Part shown: positions 48,335 through 59,740 of the stretch, one piece after another
How positions within the stretch are numbered: the stretch's first letter is position 1
How the letters are laid out: each line of letters opens with the position of its first letter
The notes under the pieces: model-generated
The model's database searches: none
The model's input: only the letters and a program-made list of their open reading frames with translations
Told to the model about the DNA's origin: nothing
Assembly: GCA_944474755.1 (NCBI GenBank)
Contig: OX104117.1
Coordinates: 73,446,926-73,510,925 of the forward strand
Length of the DNA stretch: 64,000 bases
Source: Limnoperna fortunei
Taxonomy: Eukaryota; Mollusca; Bivalvia; Mytilida; Modiolidae
Direction of reading: 5' to 3'
Made by a program: the position numbers and the translations under genes

Positions 48335-51300
48335 AGTGTTAATAAATCTATCAATCCTTTAATGCTTCATACTTTTTAAATTTGACATAGTTTTATTGAT
48401 TTCACATTTGGTTTATATTTATCAGACAGATATTATCACATTCTTCCATGATATTTATAGGATTTATATTTACCGGTAACGTGCAGGATCATTAAAAAAC
48501 CTACTAATAATAGTGTCAGAACATGTCTACACTATTCAGTGACAATTTGGAAATCTCCATTAAAATCCTAGTGCTTTGAGGAACGAGGAATCTATTTTCA
48601 GAACTGATTATTGTTTGTTAGCGTGTTCCCGTAACCAATAAATGCATATAACGCACAATTTGTGCACAGAAATAAACTAGACACGAGTATTACCCTGGCA
48701 ATATTCGAAAATAATATACATTATAACAGAGCTCATAATTATGTAATATGTAAAACTCATGTTGGGAGTAAGGTGTGAGATTGTAAAGATTAATGCCAGT
48801 GAATACCATTTTCAACAAGATTTTGTTTCCAATTCACAAATTTTTAGAAATGTTTAGTTAGTAGCATGTATGGTAACCGGAAATAAAAATCCGCATCAAA
48901 ATAATTATCTTTCTAATGCCAACTTGTCAGGCGATATGCTTAATATAATGTCATCAATGATACCAAGACAATAAATACAGGAATTCGCGTTGGAAATCAA
49001 ACATGCCTGTACAAAAATAATGTTAAAAAGTCTCTCACATATTTTATATAAATGAATAAGTTGTGACTGCGTTTAGTTTCTAAATCAGCAAAATGTTGTG
49101 TTGTTATTTTATGAAATTTTATTTCAGAAATAATATAGACATGTAAAGCCACACTTTTAAAGAAATAAAATTCGCGTAATATAAGGATATTAGCAGCCCG
49201 TTAAAAACAACAAGGTCGTCAGATAATTGTAAGGATATTGAAAAAAAAGGATCTATTAATTTGGCAGAAAACGGATTTCTATAAACTTGGTAGGTTTCGA
49301 TGAACAAGTTGTGTTAAGTATTGCATAAAAATTTAATAAGATGGAATTTGATTGGCCAATTCAAATGTTTAAATGGAGCAACCCAAGTTAAACAAATTAA
49401 TATGTGTTTCTCACATGACCTAAATATTTAGCCGTTACAGTTCAGACGATCCAACTGTGGAAAAATGATAAAAAAATTGATGCTGTGGAATGGATAAATG
49501 TTAAAACAGCTGAAATATTAAACACGTGACCAGCTAATACCTAGACACACAAATTTTCGTCTATTGTTAAATTAGAGAACAAATAAGTTCAAATTAAAAT
49601 GTAGTGTCAGAAATCAATTAATCATTTAATAATAAATGAAGACCAGGTTATTCAGCGGCTGCTTTAACAAGTGGGGATTGTAATAAATGTATAAACATTA
49701 TCTTACTACCATGAGACTCGGGCACTATATATGCTGTAACATTTCCTATATCAGTGTACGCTTTGAAAGTATAATGTGTTGTCACGACTCAAAAAACTAG
49801 AGCATAATGCCAAAAATCGATTACTCTTCTCTTGTCTGTATTAAGATATATTCGGCGTAATTAAACAAATATTTCATTATAAACGGTTGTTGGGACAATA
49901 CATTTGTAAATCCTACATTTCCCGTTCCTGATTGCCCATCTCCTAAAAACAATGAATATTTAGAAAATCTCATGATAATCTTGTGACCTAAGGCAATATC
50001 TTTAGGAGACAGGAATAAATACCAATATCTGCGTTGATAATGGATCGCAACAATATGAATCCTTATGAGATGTTAATTTTTCTCCATTGTATTAAACTAT
50101 CAAAATAATTTCATACATATTAATGACACAACTAATTAAACGAGCTTTACAGCCTTAAACAATTATTTCAAACAACTTTAATGATATGATATCTAATATA
50201 AATAGTGTGCATGTCAATATCAGTATTAGTTATATGTATACTGACCACTCCATTAACACACAACAATTAAAGGAGCTTTGTGAAGTATAATATGGTGGTG
50301 TGTGGGGGACGAATATTTTTTTATTATTTGTTACATGCTAAAGGTAAGAAGCTTGCTTCAGCTTTCCTCAGTTTTGCGATAAACTAACAAATTGTGTTCA
50401 GCTTTCTTTAGTTTTGTGATAAACTAAAAGATTTTTTCCGCAGCTTCAAGATACTTTTATGTCCAAATAATAATAAATACACGATTTGAGGTAAGTTTGA
50501 ACCCAAAATAAAATGTAAGTTAAAGGTATTCAAAATAGATTGTGATCCTGGAATTAAATTATGAGCTATTGCGATTGACAATAATTTTATTTGTGATTTC
50601 CTTAGTCTGTACTAAAAGATGTAGTTTAGCACCAAACAACATTATTTTGATTTGCAAGAAACATTATATACAGTGTTTATAAATGAATTAGGCACGGAGA
50701 GTTCTCTTGGATATCCCCTTTACACTTACACATCCACTACGCTTTTTAAATAGGAGATTCTTGAAAACACAAATCGGTGTTGGCATCCTTTGGTCTCCAT
50801 ATCAAAGTCGAAGATAGATACTATGGATTTAGGTATGGTAGGAGAAAGTAGTAAAACTAAGTAATATATGTGCAGAAAGAGTCATTATTTGTAAGTGTAA
50901 TATTAGTGTTGGTTTAGTCTTTCTTAGATCCAATGTTAATAACATGATTGATACAAAGTCTATCAGTAGGGTTCCATTACGTATTAATGTCCATGCTACT
51001 TTGATTCATGTTTTAAAGGCATACAATAGTGCCTACTATTGTATGCCTTTAAATAATGAATCAAAGTACCTATATTTTCCAACATGCTTTAGGTGGTATT
51101 CACATTGTGAACGTTCATATCAGTACGATATTTAATCCTTGTGGCATTGCCTTCCTGTAATAAATGCACAAAAGTTATCTCACATTGCTAACATATACGT
51201 CCTGAACACATAAATTATTATAGCAATATATATGTAGGAATTTTAACAACAACTCTTGTCATAGTAAACTTTTTATCATGGTTATACTGTATTACCGCAT

Positions 51301-52742
51301 TATTTATCTTTTTTATTTTATTAACATAACATCGTGTGTGGAAAAAATATAGGTTTACCCTTTATATTATCTTTTAACAGGTTTAATTGTATGTACAACA
51401 CACACACACCCACATAAAAAGAATCTCTAAAGCAAAAGGTTCAAAACTTGAATGTGTATTGATAAAAAATCTAAACCTTTGTACGATTTCTGTCAATGAT
51501 CTAAGCAGATTACAGAACGACCTTTCCACGTATTACTAAAGAATAAAGGTTGTACAATAGATTATAAACTTTGATGTTGATCATAAAACGTCGTAGAGGA
51601 TCAGTATCGAAGAATCATATGTAAATATGAGATATTGAATTTTGTTTGGCTTTCGGTTTCAGATTATGAAATATCGCATTTAACATGTTGTTTTCTCTTA
51701 AGTATAAATGCGAAATATCAACAAATTTACCAAACATTATTAAGCATTGTATGTGAAGGTAATAACAAAATACCTAACAACGAGAAAACTGTCAAAAAGA
51801 CAAGCTACAAATCGAAGTCAGATCAACCGGAACCAGAACCAGCATCCAAACATATAGTAACTACACCAATGCTCCTGACTGGGTATAGGCATTTCAAAAG
51901 AAATGGTGTGTTAAACCAGGTTTTGTGGCATGCCAAACCTTCCATTAATGTAGTATGTGAGATGGTTAGTGGATTAAAATGGATGCGTATCATATACCAC
52001 TAGTAATTGATAAGTGTATCCAACAATCATCGCAACACATTCACTGTACACTGAATTAAAAAATTGGAAAAACTATCTAACAATATTTCCAAACGAGAAG
52101 GCGCGGACTAGTCGTTTTTTCTTGTAACCTCGGTTTATATGTTTATCCCGTAGAAATAGGTGACTTTGCAAAAATTATTACACTTGCCGCAAGCTCTTGC
52201 ATACCTGATCAATTGAGAAATACAGACACCGAATGCAGGAGAAGCTGGCATTTTGCTGCATAGGTGATTACAATTATAATTTTGAAATTAAATCGTCTCG
52301 GTTGTCGTAAATTCCTGTGCTAAGATGACTGTTAGTGTCATATTCGTGTAAGTCTAAAATTAATGTAGACGAAGTTGTTTATTTGTTTTCTTTAACTTCA
52401 ATTTCATAAAGATATATTAACGGAAGCCACTTAGCAAATTGAGGGTTGTTAATTGAAAGGACAGTCATTATATAAATTTGTAAACTTAATAGACCTAGCT
52501 TCTGCTATCTTCTTGTCTTTAATACGACGTCGAAAAACCGACAGAACATTAATGTTCGGCAATATTTATTTACAAAGAAACAGTCGGATTTGACTTTTGG
52601 AACCCAAACATTTTCCCGTTCGGAGATACGTCCACAAATACTAAAACACTGTGTGCATTCAAAAAAAATATTATTGAACTAAAGCGACAATTGTAAAACG
52701 TTTAGATCGAAGTTAATTGCGACGACCGGGATTTATAGGATA
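48335..52742. other. Intron-like AT-rich DNA
   Basis: About 4.4 kb without recognised genes. It contains the hairpin listed at 50997-51068. Two plus-strand frames (50944-51135 and 51635-52003) have no known motif; the first overlaps the hairpin, and the second (122 codons) has no splice context that I can support. I treat both as chance. Confidence 0.5.
50997..51068. repeat. 34-bp inverted repeat with 4-nt loop
   Basis: Left arm 50997-51030 (TACTTTGATTCATG onward to ACAATAGT), loop GCCT, right arm 51035-51068 complementary to it except for about three positions near the middle. It could fold into a long hairpin as DNA or RNA. There is no flanking duplication that I could see, so it is not clearly a MITE; a microRNA-like precursor or a foldback of replication origin are other options. 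Confidence 0.85.
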
Positions 52743-52744
52743 TA

Positions 52745-53325
52745 CAGTTGAAATTCAATGGCTCGAACTCGAAGGGGCTGATGAAAAGTGTTCGAGAAAT
52801 CGAGAGTTCGAGAATTTGTAATTTCGGAAATAGTTCATAAGCGGACCGGAATCGATATCAGTTTATATGTTTCAATTAATTTCCTGTCACATTGGATCAA
52901 TGAAATTGTTTTATTTATTGTACTAGATATGTAAACCTAGTTGTAACGTGTGTTTTTAGGGGTTTGTTAAAACCATGTTCACTGTTATTTCTCTTGTTTA
53001 CTTTTATGCAAATGTCAAAGTGCTGACAAGTTGTTGTTTATGCAAAAATGTTGATAAAATGTGGAAATAGATTATTGCACTACGTAAGAGTGTCAATGAC
53101 ATCGATATTCAATCCGATTTTATAGCAATTTCTTTTCGTATACTGTAATTAATTAAAACAAATTTAAACAAATGTACCGACAAAGGTGTAAATAAATACA
53201 AATTGAGTTTTCGAGAAATCGGTGTTCGATTATTGATTATATAGGGGGAAATGTGGTACTTTTATAGGTGTTCAAGAACCCCGGGTGTTCGAGAGATCAG
53301 AGTTCGAGCTACTGTAGTTCGACTG
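52745..53325. mobile_element. Pogo/Tigger-like MITE (581 bp)
   Basis: The ends are imperfect inverted repeats. The left begins CAGTTGAAATTCAATGGC then TCGAACTC. The right, reversed, begins CAGTCGAACTACAGTAGC then TCGAACTC. TA lies on both sides (52743-52744 and 53326-53327), the Tc1/mariner target. Many TTCGAG and GTTCGA motifs sit near both ends, as in pogo/Tigger elements. There is no transposase, so it is non-autonomous. Confidence 0.75.
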
Positions 53326-53327
53326 TA

Positions 53328-54977
53328 GATAATGGAGCAGTTAAAGACTAAATTACAAACGTTAGTCGTAAAGCCTTCACTATATGCAGCATTGAGACAT
53401 ACTGTTATTTAACCCATCTGTCGAATATGAAACAACCCTGGGGTAGCAGAACTCTAAATCGCAAAGACTTATTGTTGCTGCTCAAAATTGTCAATGCACA
53501 TATGGCATTCGTATATAAATCAATTGTATTCATAAATCAAATTGTTAATAACAACCCAATTGTTATGCCATAACATATTTCCATCATGATCAGTAGACTT
53601 AATCGAATGCACAGACAATATTAGAAACAGTGAGAGATAAAGACTTCATTAAAATAGAAAAACACAATTATAAATTAATAAATCGCAAGTATATGGGATC
53701 GCTACGCCTTGAAAATATGTAGACAATCAAAACAGTCATTAAAAATGACAATTCTGTGTTACTGAAAATAATTTCTCTATGCCTTTAAGACAAAACTTGT
53801 GCATGCCAAACCATTACAAAAACAAATAAGGTACGATGTCTCAAGATTTACTTATAATTTCTTTTGCTAATTTGTTGCCGTATTAAATTTCTTACAATCT
53901 ATATCTCACACAATGGAAGACGTTGTTTCAAATGACCAACAAACGTCCTTAATTTGCACGACATGATTATCAGGACGGGTGGTTCCTCCACGAATACAGA
54001 AAGATTTGCGTAGTACCTATTTGAGTCGCCTTATAAAATGCACGAGTATAGCATCACATGACATTATAACAGGTTGCTAATTAAGAAGCCAAGTACAGTC
54101 ATAATAAAAATTATTAATATTACGTCATAATCGAGTACTGTTTAATTTATAAGATATTAACTAGCTTTAACCTTTGCACCACCCAAATTTTCTATTGTCA
54201 TGTGTTCTATAAACTTTTGTTAATTGCCATGCGTTCTATTGCCCGCTGAGCCTCTCATCTTTTTGATGTTGTAGAAATAAAGATCATGAATATTCGTAGC
54301 TCAGTCAAATTATTTTTGTCTACTTAGCGTTCTTTGAGAGCAATATAATTTTCCTTTATTGGTATCTCCTTTTTATTTTACCTTTTATGTTCTATGCAAA
54401 TGCATTGGGTAATAAACAGCTACATAATGGGCTATCAGGAAATATAGTAGAACTGTTTTTCGTTGGCTTCGTATATATTATATAAATATCCATTAAATAA
54501 CTGATTAATAGAACATATGCTGAAAGCAACATAGGTCTTTATATGTTTTATGACTCGTACGTAGATTCCTGTATACACTTAGTTGCTCTGGGCGAGTTCG
54601 CAGTGCTTTCCTCAAATGAGACACCTGTCGAGTTATTGATGTTCCTATAATTAAAGACTACCTATGACTGTTTCTAATGTTGTCTGTGAAATCTTAAATA
54701 AGATTTGGATCTAACATGACCTTACAAGTGACACAAGATCATATTTGTATCAGTTACTTGAACAACTGTGTGCCACAAGGCCGTATCCTGTACATGTTGT
54801 CCGACTGTCTGCCACAAGGCCGTATACTGTACATGTTGTCTGAAATTACGCCTAATGTGTACTTATACATACATTTTTGTACATATAAAGTTATCTGCCA
54901 GACATACACTCAAGATACTCAATAATATTGTTGACATTGTTATACGTACTGTCACTGTTCGTTTTATTCTGTTTCAG
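53328..54977. other. Intron-like DNA before the LamG exon
   Basis: No gene or RNA recognised in about 1.6 kb apart from a short tandem duplication (54771-54848). It ends with the pyrimidine-rich acceptor TTTATTCTGTTTCAG. Confidence 0.5.
54771..54848 (+). repeat. 39-bp tandem duplication
   Basis: Two copies with period 39: GCCACAAGGCCGTATCCTG at 54772 and GCCACAAGGCCGTATACTG at 54811, each followed by TACATGTTGTC. The 39-bp period keeps frame, but the surrounding frame has no recognised domain. Confidence 0.88.
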
Positions 54978-55640
54978 TTCTTCGGGCAATACTCGGTTTA
55001 ACAGTCGAACAGCTGTGGCCACTCGATAGTCAAACATGTAAAAAAGAAACCCTCATTGACACATTTTCACAGGTTCAGGTTTGTGATGAACTCAGGTTTG
55101 GTTCTCAACCAACAGATTTTCCGTTTAGAAGTATGGTATTTGACGAAACAAATTATGTAGATGGCTCTGTCAATTTAACTGTCCCAGCGTCCAGAATAAG
55201 GCACTATTCTGTACAAGGGTTCTTTTACTTGAATCAGAATAATGGGGTGTTGTTTAATTACCAAGCTAGCGACTCGGTTGCGGAAGTAATATTGTGGGTC
55301 AAAAATGGAATACTTAAGATGTATAGGAAAGTAAATAATGCAGTATTTGCCACATACACAGGTAGTCAATCATTATCGTTAAACAGGTGGTATTACCTGT
55401 CTTTTGCTGTAGGGGAATTAGGTTTTGTTTTCGTTTATATTGACGGTAGTAAGGACATATAGGCGGAATTAGGAGAGCGCAACATCACAGAAGTCCCAGG
55501 AAAGCTTCGAATTGGTGCAGATTTTGCCCAACTGAAGGCATCGTTTAAAGGACTGATTGCTTGTGTGGGCTTTTACTGGTATACAAGGACGCCAGATGTC
55601 ACTGAAATCCGAAATTTATGTAAAACGACTCCATGGATGC
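54978..55640 (+). pseudogene. LamG/concanavalin-like exon with an in-frame TAG
   Basis: The exon lies between the acceptor TCTGTTTCAG (ends 54977) and the donor GTAAGT (55641). Its length, 663, is a multiple of three and both borders are phase 1, the usual arrangement of shuffled extracellular modules. It encodes about 220 residues of a LamG-type jelly-roll: strands such as SVQGFFYLNQNNGVLFNYQ, RWYYLSFAVG, FVFVYIDGSKDI, GKLRIGADF and FKGLIACVGFYW, then TEIRNLC. LamG modules bind sugars, proteins or calcium outside the cell. The frame is conserved on both sides of a TAG at 55460-55462, which falls just after the IDGSKDI strand. It would remove the last strands, so the exon is either a pseudogene, a null allele or carries a sequencing error. 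It is probably the same gene as the PAN exon at 37533. Confidence 0.72.
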
Positions 55641-58260
55641 GTAAGTAACCATAACTTTTTATAAGGCACGATTTTTGATCATATTTTTATAAATAATTAG
55701 AACACAGAGAACACGCAGTAGGAATAATAAGTACACAAAGCAATGATAGTCAGTAAATACAGTACAGATAGCCCAGACAATTTTGAAGCGTCGCTTTTAT
55801 ATCACAGCGTAACTTAAATGCCGCTTATTATCTGCATAGAATCCGCTGTTGTAAAAAGCAGTATTTAAGCGACATGCATAATTACCGCTTAATTTTAACC
55901 TACATAATTAGCAATGCTTTAACTCCACTTTTATCCAACTTAAACTATACTGATTTTCTAAGTAGAAAAAAAGCGAGACTACAGGTAATTGATTATTCCT
56001 GCTTAAATCCAACTGATAAATATTAGTCATTTTTAATTTTATTACAAACCTACTTAATCCCTGCTGATTTATCTTAGTAAATTAAACTGAACGCTTTTTT
56101 CCAACTGAAAAAACTTAAAGCTGATACAGGAAATACTTTTTCTCTACTGATTTAACTCTGCTCTATTAAATATAAATTAAACTCCGCTTAAAAACAACTG
56201 AAAAAACTTAATAAAATATTTATATTATTTGTTGTCTGTTTTCCAATTATTTAGTGACTATCAAATCAAAAAATAATTAGTTATATTATTTTTATTTCAA
56301 CCAAACTGTTTTTAGCTTCACATATGAACAATTTACTATTGAAGAGCAGAAATAATGCACAAATGTCTAAGTATGCAGTTTGAGTATTTTCTATAGAAAA
56401 TGTTTGGAATTATTTATTACTACTTTAAATGAAGATTAAAGTTTTTAATCCAAATAGAGAACAAGGACACTGATATTACACATGACAAAATTTAGCATGA
56501 CCATGGCCTAATAACACCATTATTCTCAAAACATAAATAAAAAGACATTAAATTTTCTTCTATGCTGTATGTTCTGCCTATTTATGGTACAATTGCGATG
56601 ATGAATATTATAGCTTAAATATCAAATATTTTCATGCAATATAAAAAAAAAACCAGAAATCATAAAAACACATTCACAATATAAAACAATGCTTGATACA
56701 TTATACTACAAACTTATGTAGTAAACAGAAAACTGTTTTTACTTAGAAAAAGTATAATCATAGGGGAGATAACTCTAAAGGGGAGCCAACTCTACAATCT
56801 TTTGTCCACATTCAAAAATACCACAATGGAAGCTTTACTTTCTAATAAATTTAATGTAACCATTTTTGTAATTATTAACAAGCGATAAAAACAGTTAAGA
56901 ACTATCTTCATATGAACAATAGAATAAATGGAACTTTTTACAACAGCATGTTTTAGTTTATGTAGAAGTGCTATATAACTAATATCACCATTTTCCTCTA
57001 CAACTGTTAAAAAGCAAAATTTATAAACCAATGCATAATCAACACAATGAATATGATGATTATGAAGAAAGAACTATAAAATATATGTAAAAAGATATAA
57101 CTTTACTGATAAATTCTCTACAATATTTAATTTGTCAGTGGACAGTTTGACTTCAACTACTAAAAATATTAAATGTCCAATTCTTTTTCCATTTTTTTGG
57201 CAAACTGCTTTTCACAGAAAGAAGAAACAGTGCTTCTGTCTCTGATTTACAGTACATATATTTCTTCAGGGCACCCGTTTGTTGTTTGCTTCTGAATGTT
57301 GACAGCAAGTAGAATATGGTGCTGAATGTTATTTGTTCCCTTCAAATCTTCATAGAAACTAAAATCACTCCAAAACCAGACTTGTCAAAATGTTCTTTGT
57401 AAAGTTTTTCCGTTAAAACATCTTGATGTTATTATTCTTATTTTTCATTCCTTCTTGTCTTTGATGTACATTTTTTCCTGTTAAAACACAAAAAATAATA
57501 TTGCAGAAAAAACTGCAAAGAAAGAACATTCATAGCTATTATATAAAGTATAAAGTTTGCAAATTCCACACAAAAGTAGAATGTTGACATAGCAAAAACC
57601 TTTTATTTTGTTATTGGGAAATTTCTGTTACATGACAAGAGTTCATTTGGTTTACAAAATGTATGTACCAATGAGCTACAATGCTTACTCGCTTACTCAA
57701 GCCACACTGGTGACCTGAGCAGAATCATTAGAATTATGCGCAACCTTAACTGCAGAGTATGTGTAATTAGGACATTATATTTTAACAATTTCTTTTAATT
57801 ATGTCCATTTGAAGAAGTTGAATACACTTTTATTTAGTACATTTAACTGAATACCCTAAAAATTATCTCCCCTTTCATATGTTAACAGATTTTATAATTA
57901 CACCCATGTTTCCCCCTCTTTTTTTAATTGTGTGGCCATTCATTTGTAGCCTGAATTCCCTTTACCTAATAATAACTTGTGTCATATTAAATTGAAATAG
58001 GCACAGTATTTGCTATTTACCTTACTATTTTAATTACTATTGGTCTTCATACTGCATTTCAAAATTACTGACACCACTTCCCATATTTGTTGCACAATCT
58101 ACAATGGATACAAACATGTATAATAAAAAACGACACTGTTCTCTACATTGATAGTGTATTCTGCTAAATTGTGCCAACAATTTTAATGTTTCAGAGAAAA
58201 CAAAATTATAAAGAAATTTTGAAAAAATGTCAAATTACACGAAATGATTCTTGTGGCTGT
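55641..58260. other. AT-rich DNA after the LamG exon
   Basis: No exon, RNA gene or mobile element with defined ends was recognised in about 2.6 kb. From 55790 to 56220 there is a loosely repeated motif set (CCGCTTA, TCCAACTGA, CTGATTTAACT) with no clear period. GGGGAGATAACTCT-like motifs appear near 56764 and TTATCTCCCCTTT near 57860. Next exons of the PAN/LamG gene, if any, are not visible. Confidence 0.45.
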
Positions 58261-58490
58261 TGGAGTGCTCCGAAATGGGAGGAACTTACAACAGCCTGAA
58301 CCGGAAGTGGACTACAAGGAATGAAGGGAAAACGGTTACCATTTTGATCTTCTAGCAGACCGGACGTGTTCTTGTCAACTTTGTGCGGCTTTGCTTTTGG
58401 TGGCCACTATTAGTTCTAGGATTATGTCAGGTATTTTGGTAACCATTATTTAATCCCTTGCTATATATTTGACCCACATAAAACTCTCCA
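58261..58490 (+). repeat. Candidate 5' LTR of the second Gypsy element
   Basis: A 230-bp stretch begins TGGAG and ends CTCCA (5-bp inverted ends). It is followed four bases later by a partial tRNA-Leu primer-like sequence. The matching 3' LTR lies outside the window, so this cannot be tested here. The 1.2-kb leader that it implies before gag is long. Low confidence. Confidence 0.25.
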
Positions 58491-58494
58491 ATAA

Positions 58495-58507
58495 TGGTGT
58501 CAGGTGT
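58495..58507 (+). promoter_or_regulatory. Possible primer binding site (partial tRNA-Leu match)
   Basis: TGGTGTCAGG is identical to the first ten bases expected for a leucine-tRNA primer site and to the start of the site at 19791; the match then becomes poor. It may be a mutated site or chance. Confidence 0.25.
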
Positions 58508-59740
58508 TAAACATTTTCTTTAATATTTGACACCTCGTCACGTGTTGCACGGGATTCATATTTCGCGGGCTTCTGTCAAATTTGTTCGCGATTATTTCAT
58601 CAATATTTCCCCGCTGACCTGACCCTTGTTTATTATCATTTCACTGTTATTATCTGTACAGTGACGTGATTTCATAGATTTTTTTTGTCATTTGACTGAG
58701 TTTTTTGTCAGTGGGGTGATTTTCAAGTTACTTATTTCACAGAAATATTTTTGTCTGTTGTATTTTTGTGATTCTTTTTCACTGAAATATATTTGTCAGT
58801 GAAAGCTTTATATTATTTATTAATAAATAAAGACTATGCAAATTGGTACAACACATTTTTATAGACTGCACAGTTCGCACAGTTTATGTGAACAAGGCCC
58901 AGCCCTTATTTTATGTGTTTATTTCATATAAACCTGGCTGAAAGTCTTTTGTAGTCAGTTTATTGATTTACTGAAATTTTATAGAAATTTATATACACTC
59001 TACATTTTGTAGAGAATATTGTGGCATATTTGGCTGTTCAAATTTTGACTTTCATCCTTGGCAGTTAAGGGTAGGGAATGTTAGGTTCCTAAACAGTCTT
59101 TGCCGGTTACACTGGCTTAGTCTGTAAAAATTAAATACATACATAACAACACAAAAAATCAAATTTACTTTCTTTGGCCTATCATAAAGTTAAAAATAGT
59201 GTAAACATTTTTGTTTTGTTAGGGACTGGCTGTTATAGATTTGTGACGGTTATCCTGTCCTGTCTATTTCAGTCTTAAATCATCATAATAAAATAAACAA
59301 AAAGAAAATGTGTAGTCTGCGATAAAGCTAGTAAACAATTAAATCAATTGAATTATAAAATTTGCTTAAATCTTAAATAGTAAATAGCCAAAATATTCTG
59401 AACATATTGGTTGTAATTGGCACGGTGAACACACCGTGGCGATTGCAGTAGTGATTAGTTAGTTTAATAATCGTTGCTGTAGACCAATTTAAACTTTGAA
59501 TTTAAATTTATAAAAAAAAATAAAAATAAAAAAATAATAAAGAGTAAATAAAAGTGTAAACGCCACATCATAAAAAGTCAGTTACTTGCCGGTTACCCTG
59601 GCTTTAACTAAAAAAAAATAAAAATAAAAATAAATAAACGGTATTTGTTTTAACAACTTGGTTAAAATTCCCTGACAAACAAATTAAACCAAAATAAATA
59701 TTTTTAAATTATAAAAAAAAAAAAAAAATAGGAAGTAAAA
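58508..59740 (+). other. Leader-like region before gag of the second element
   Basis: AT-rich, no ORF. It holds the motif GCCGGTTACACTGGC (59102-59116) and GCCGGTTACCCTGGC (59588-59602), which recur in the gag-pol junction, and a perfect 7-bp-stem hairpin CACGGTG-AACA-CACCGTG (59421-59438). The run of 16 A before the gag ATG is unusual for a translation leader. Confidence 0.45.

Noticed and set aside
51635..52003. 122-codon plus-strand frame
   Set aside because: No known motif and no supported splice sites or promoter. It could be chance in AT-rich intron DNA, so it was not called as a gene.
55133..55462. Stand-alone 109-codon gene starting at the ATG 55133
   Set aside because: The frame is open upstream to a splice acceptor at 54977 and continues beyond the TAG to a donor at 55640, so it is part of an exon and not a separate gene.
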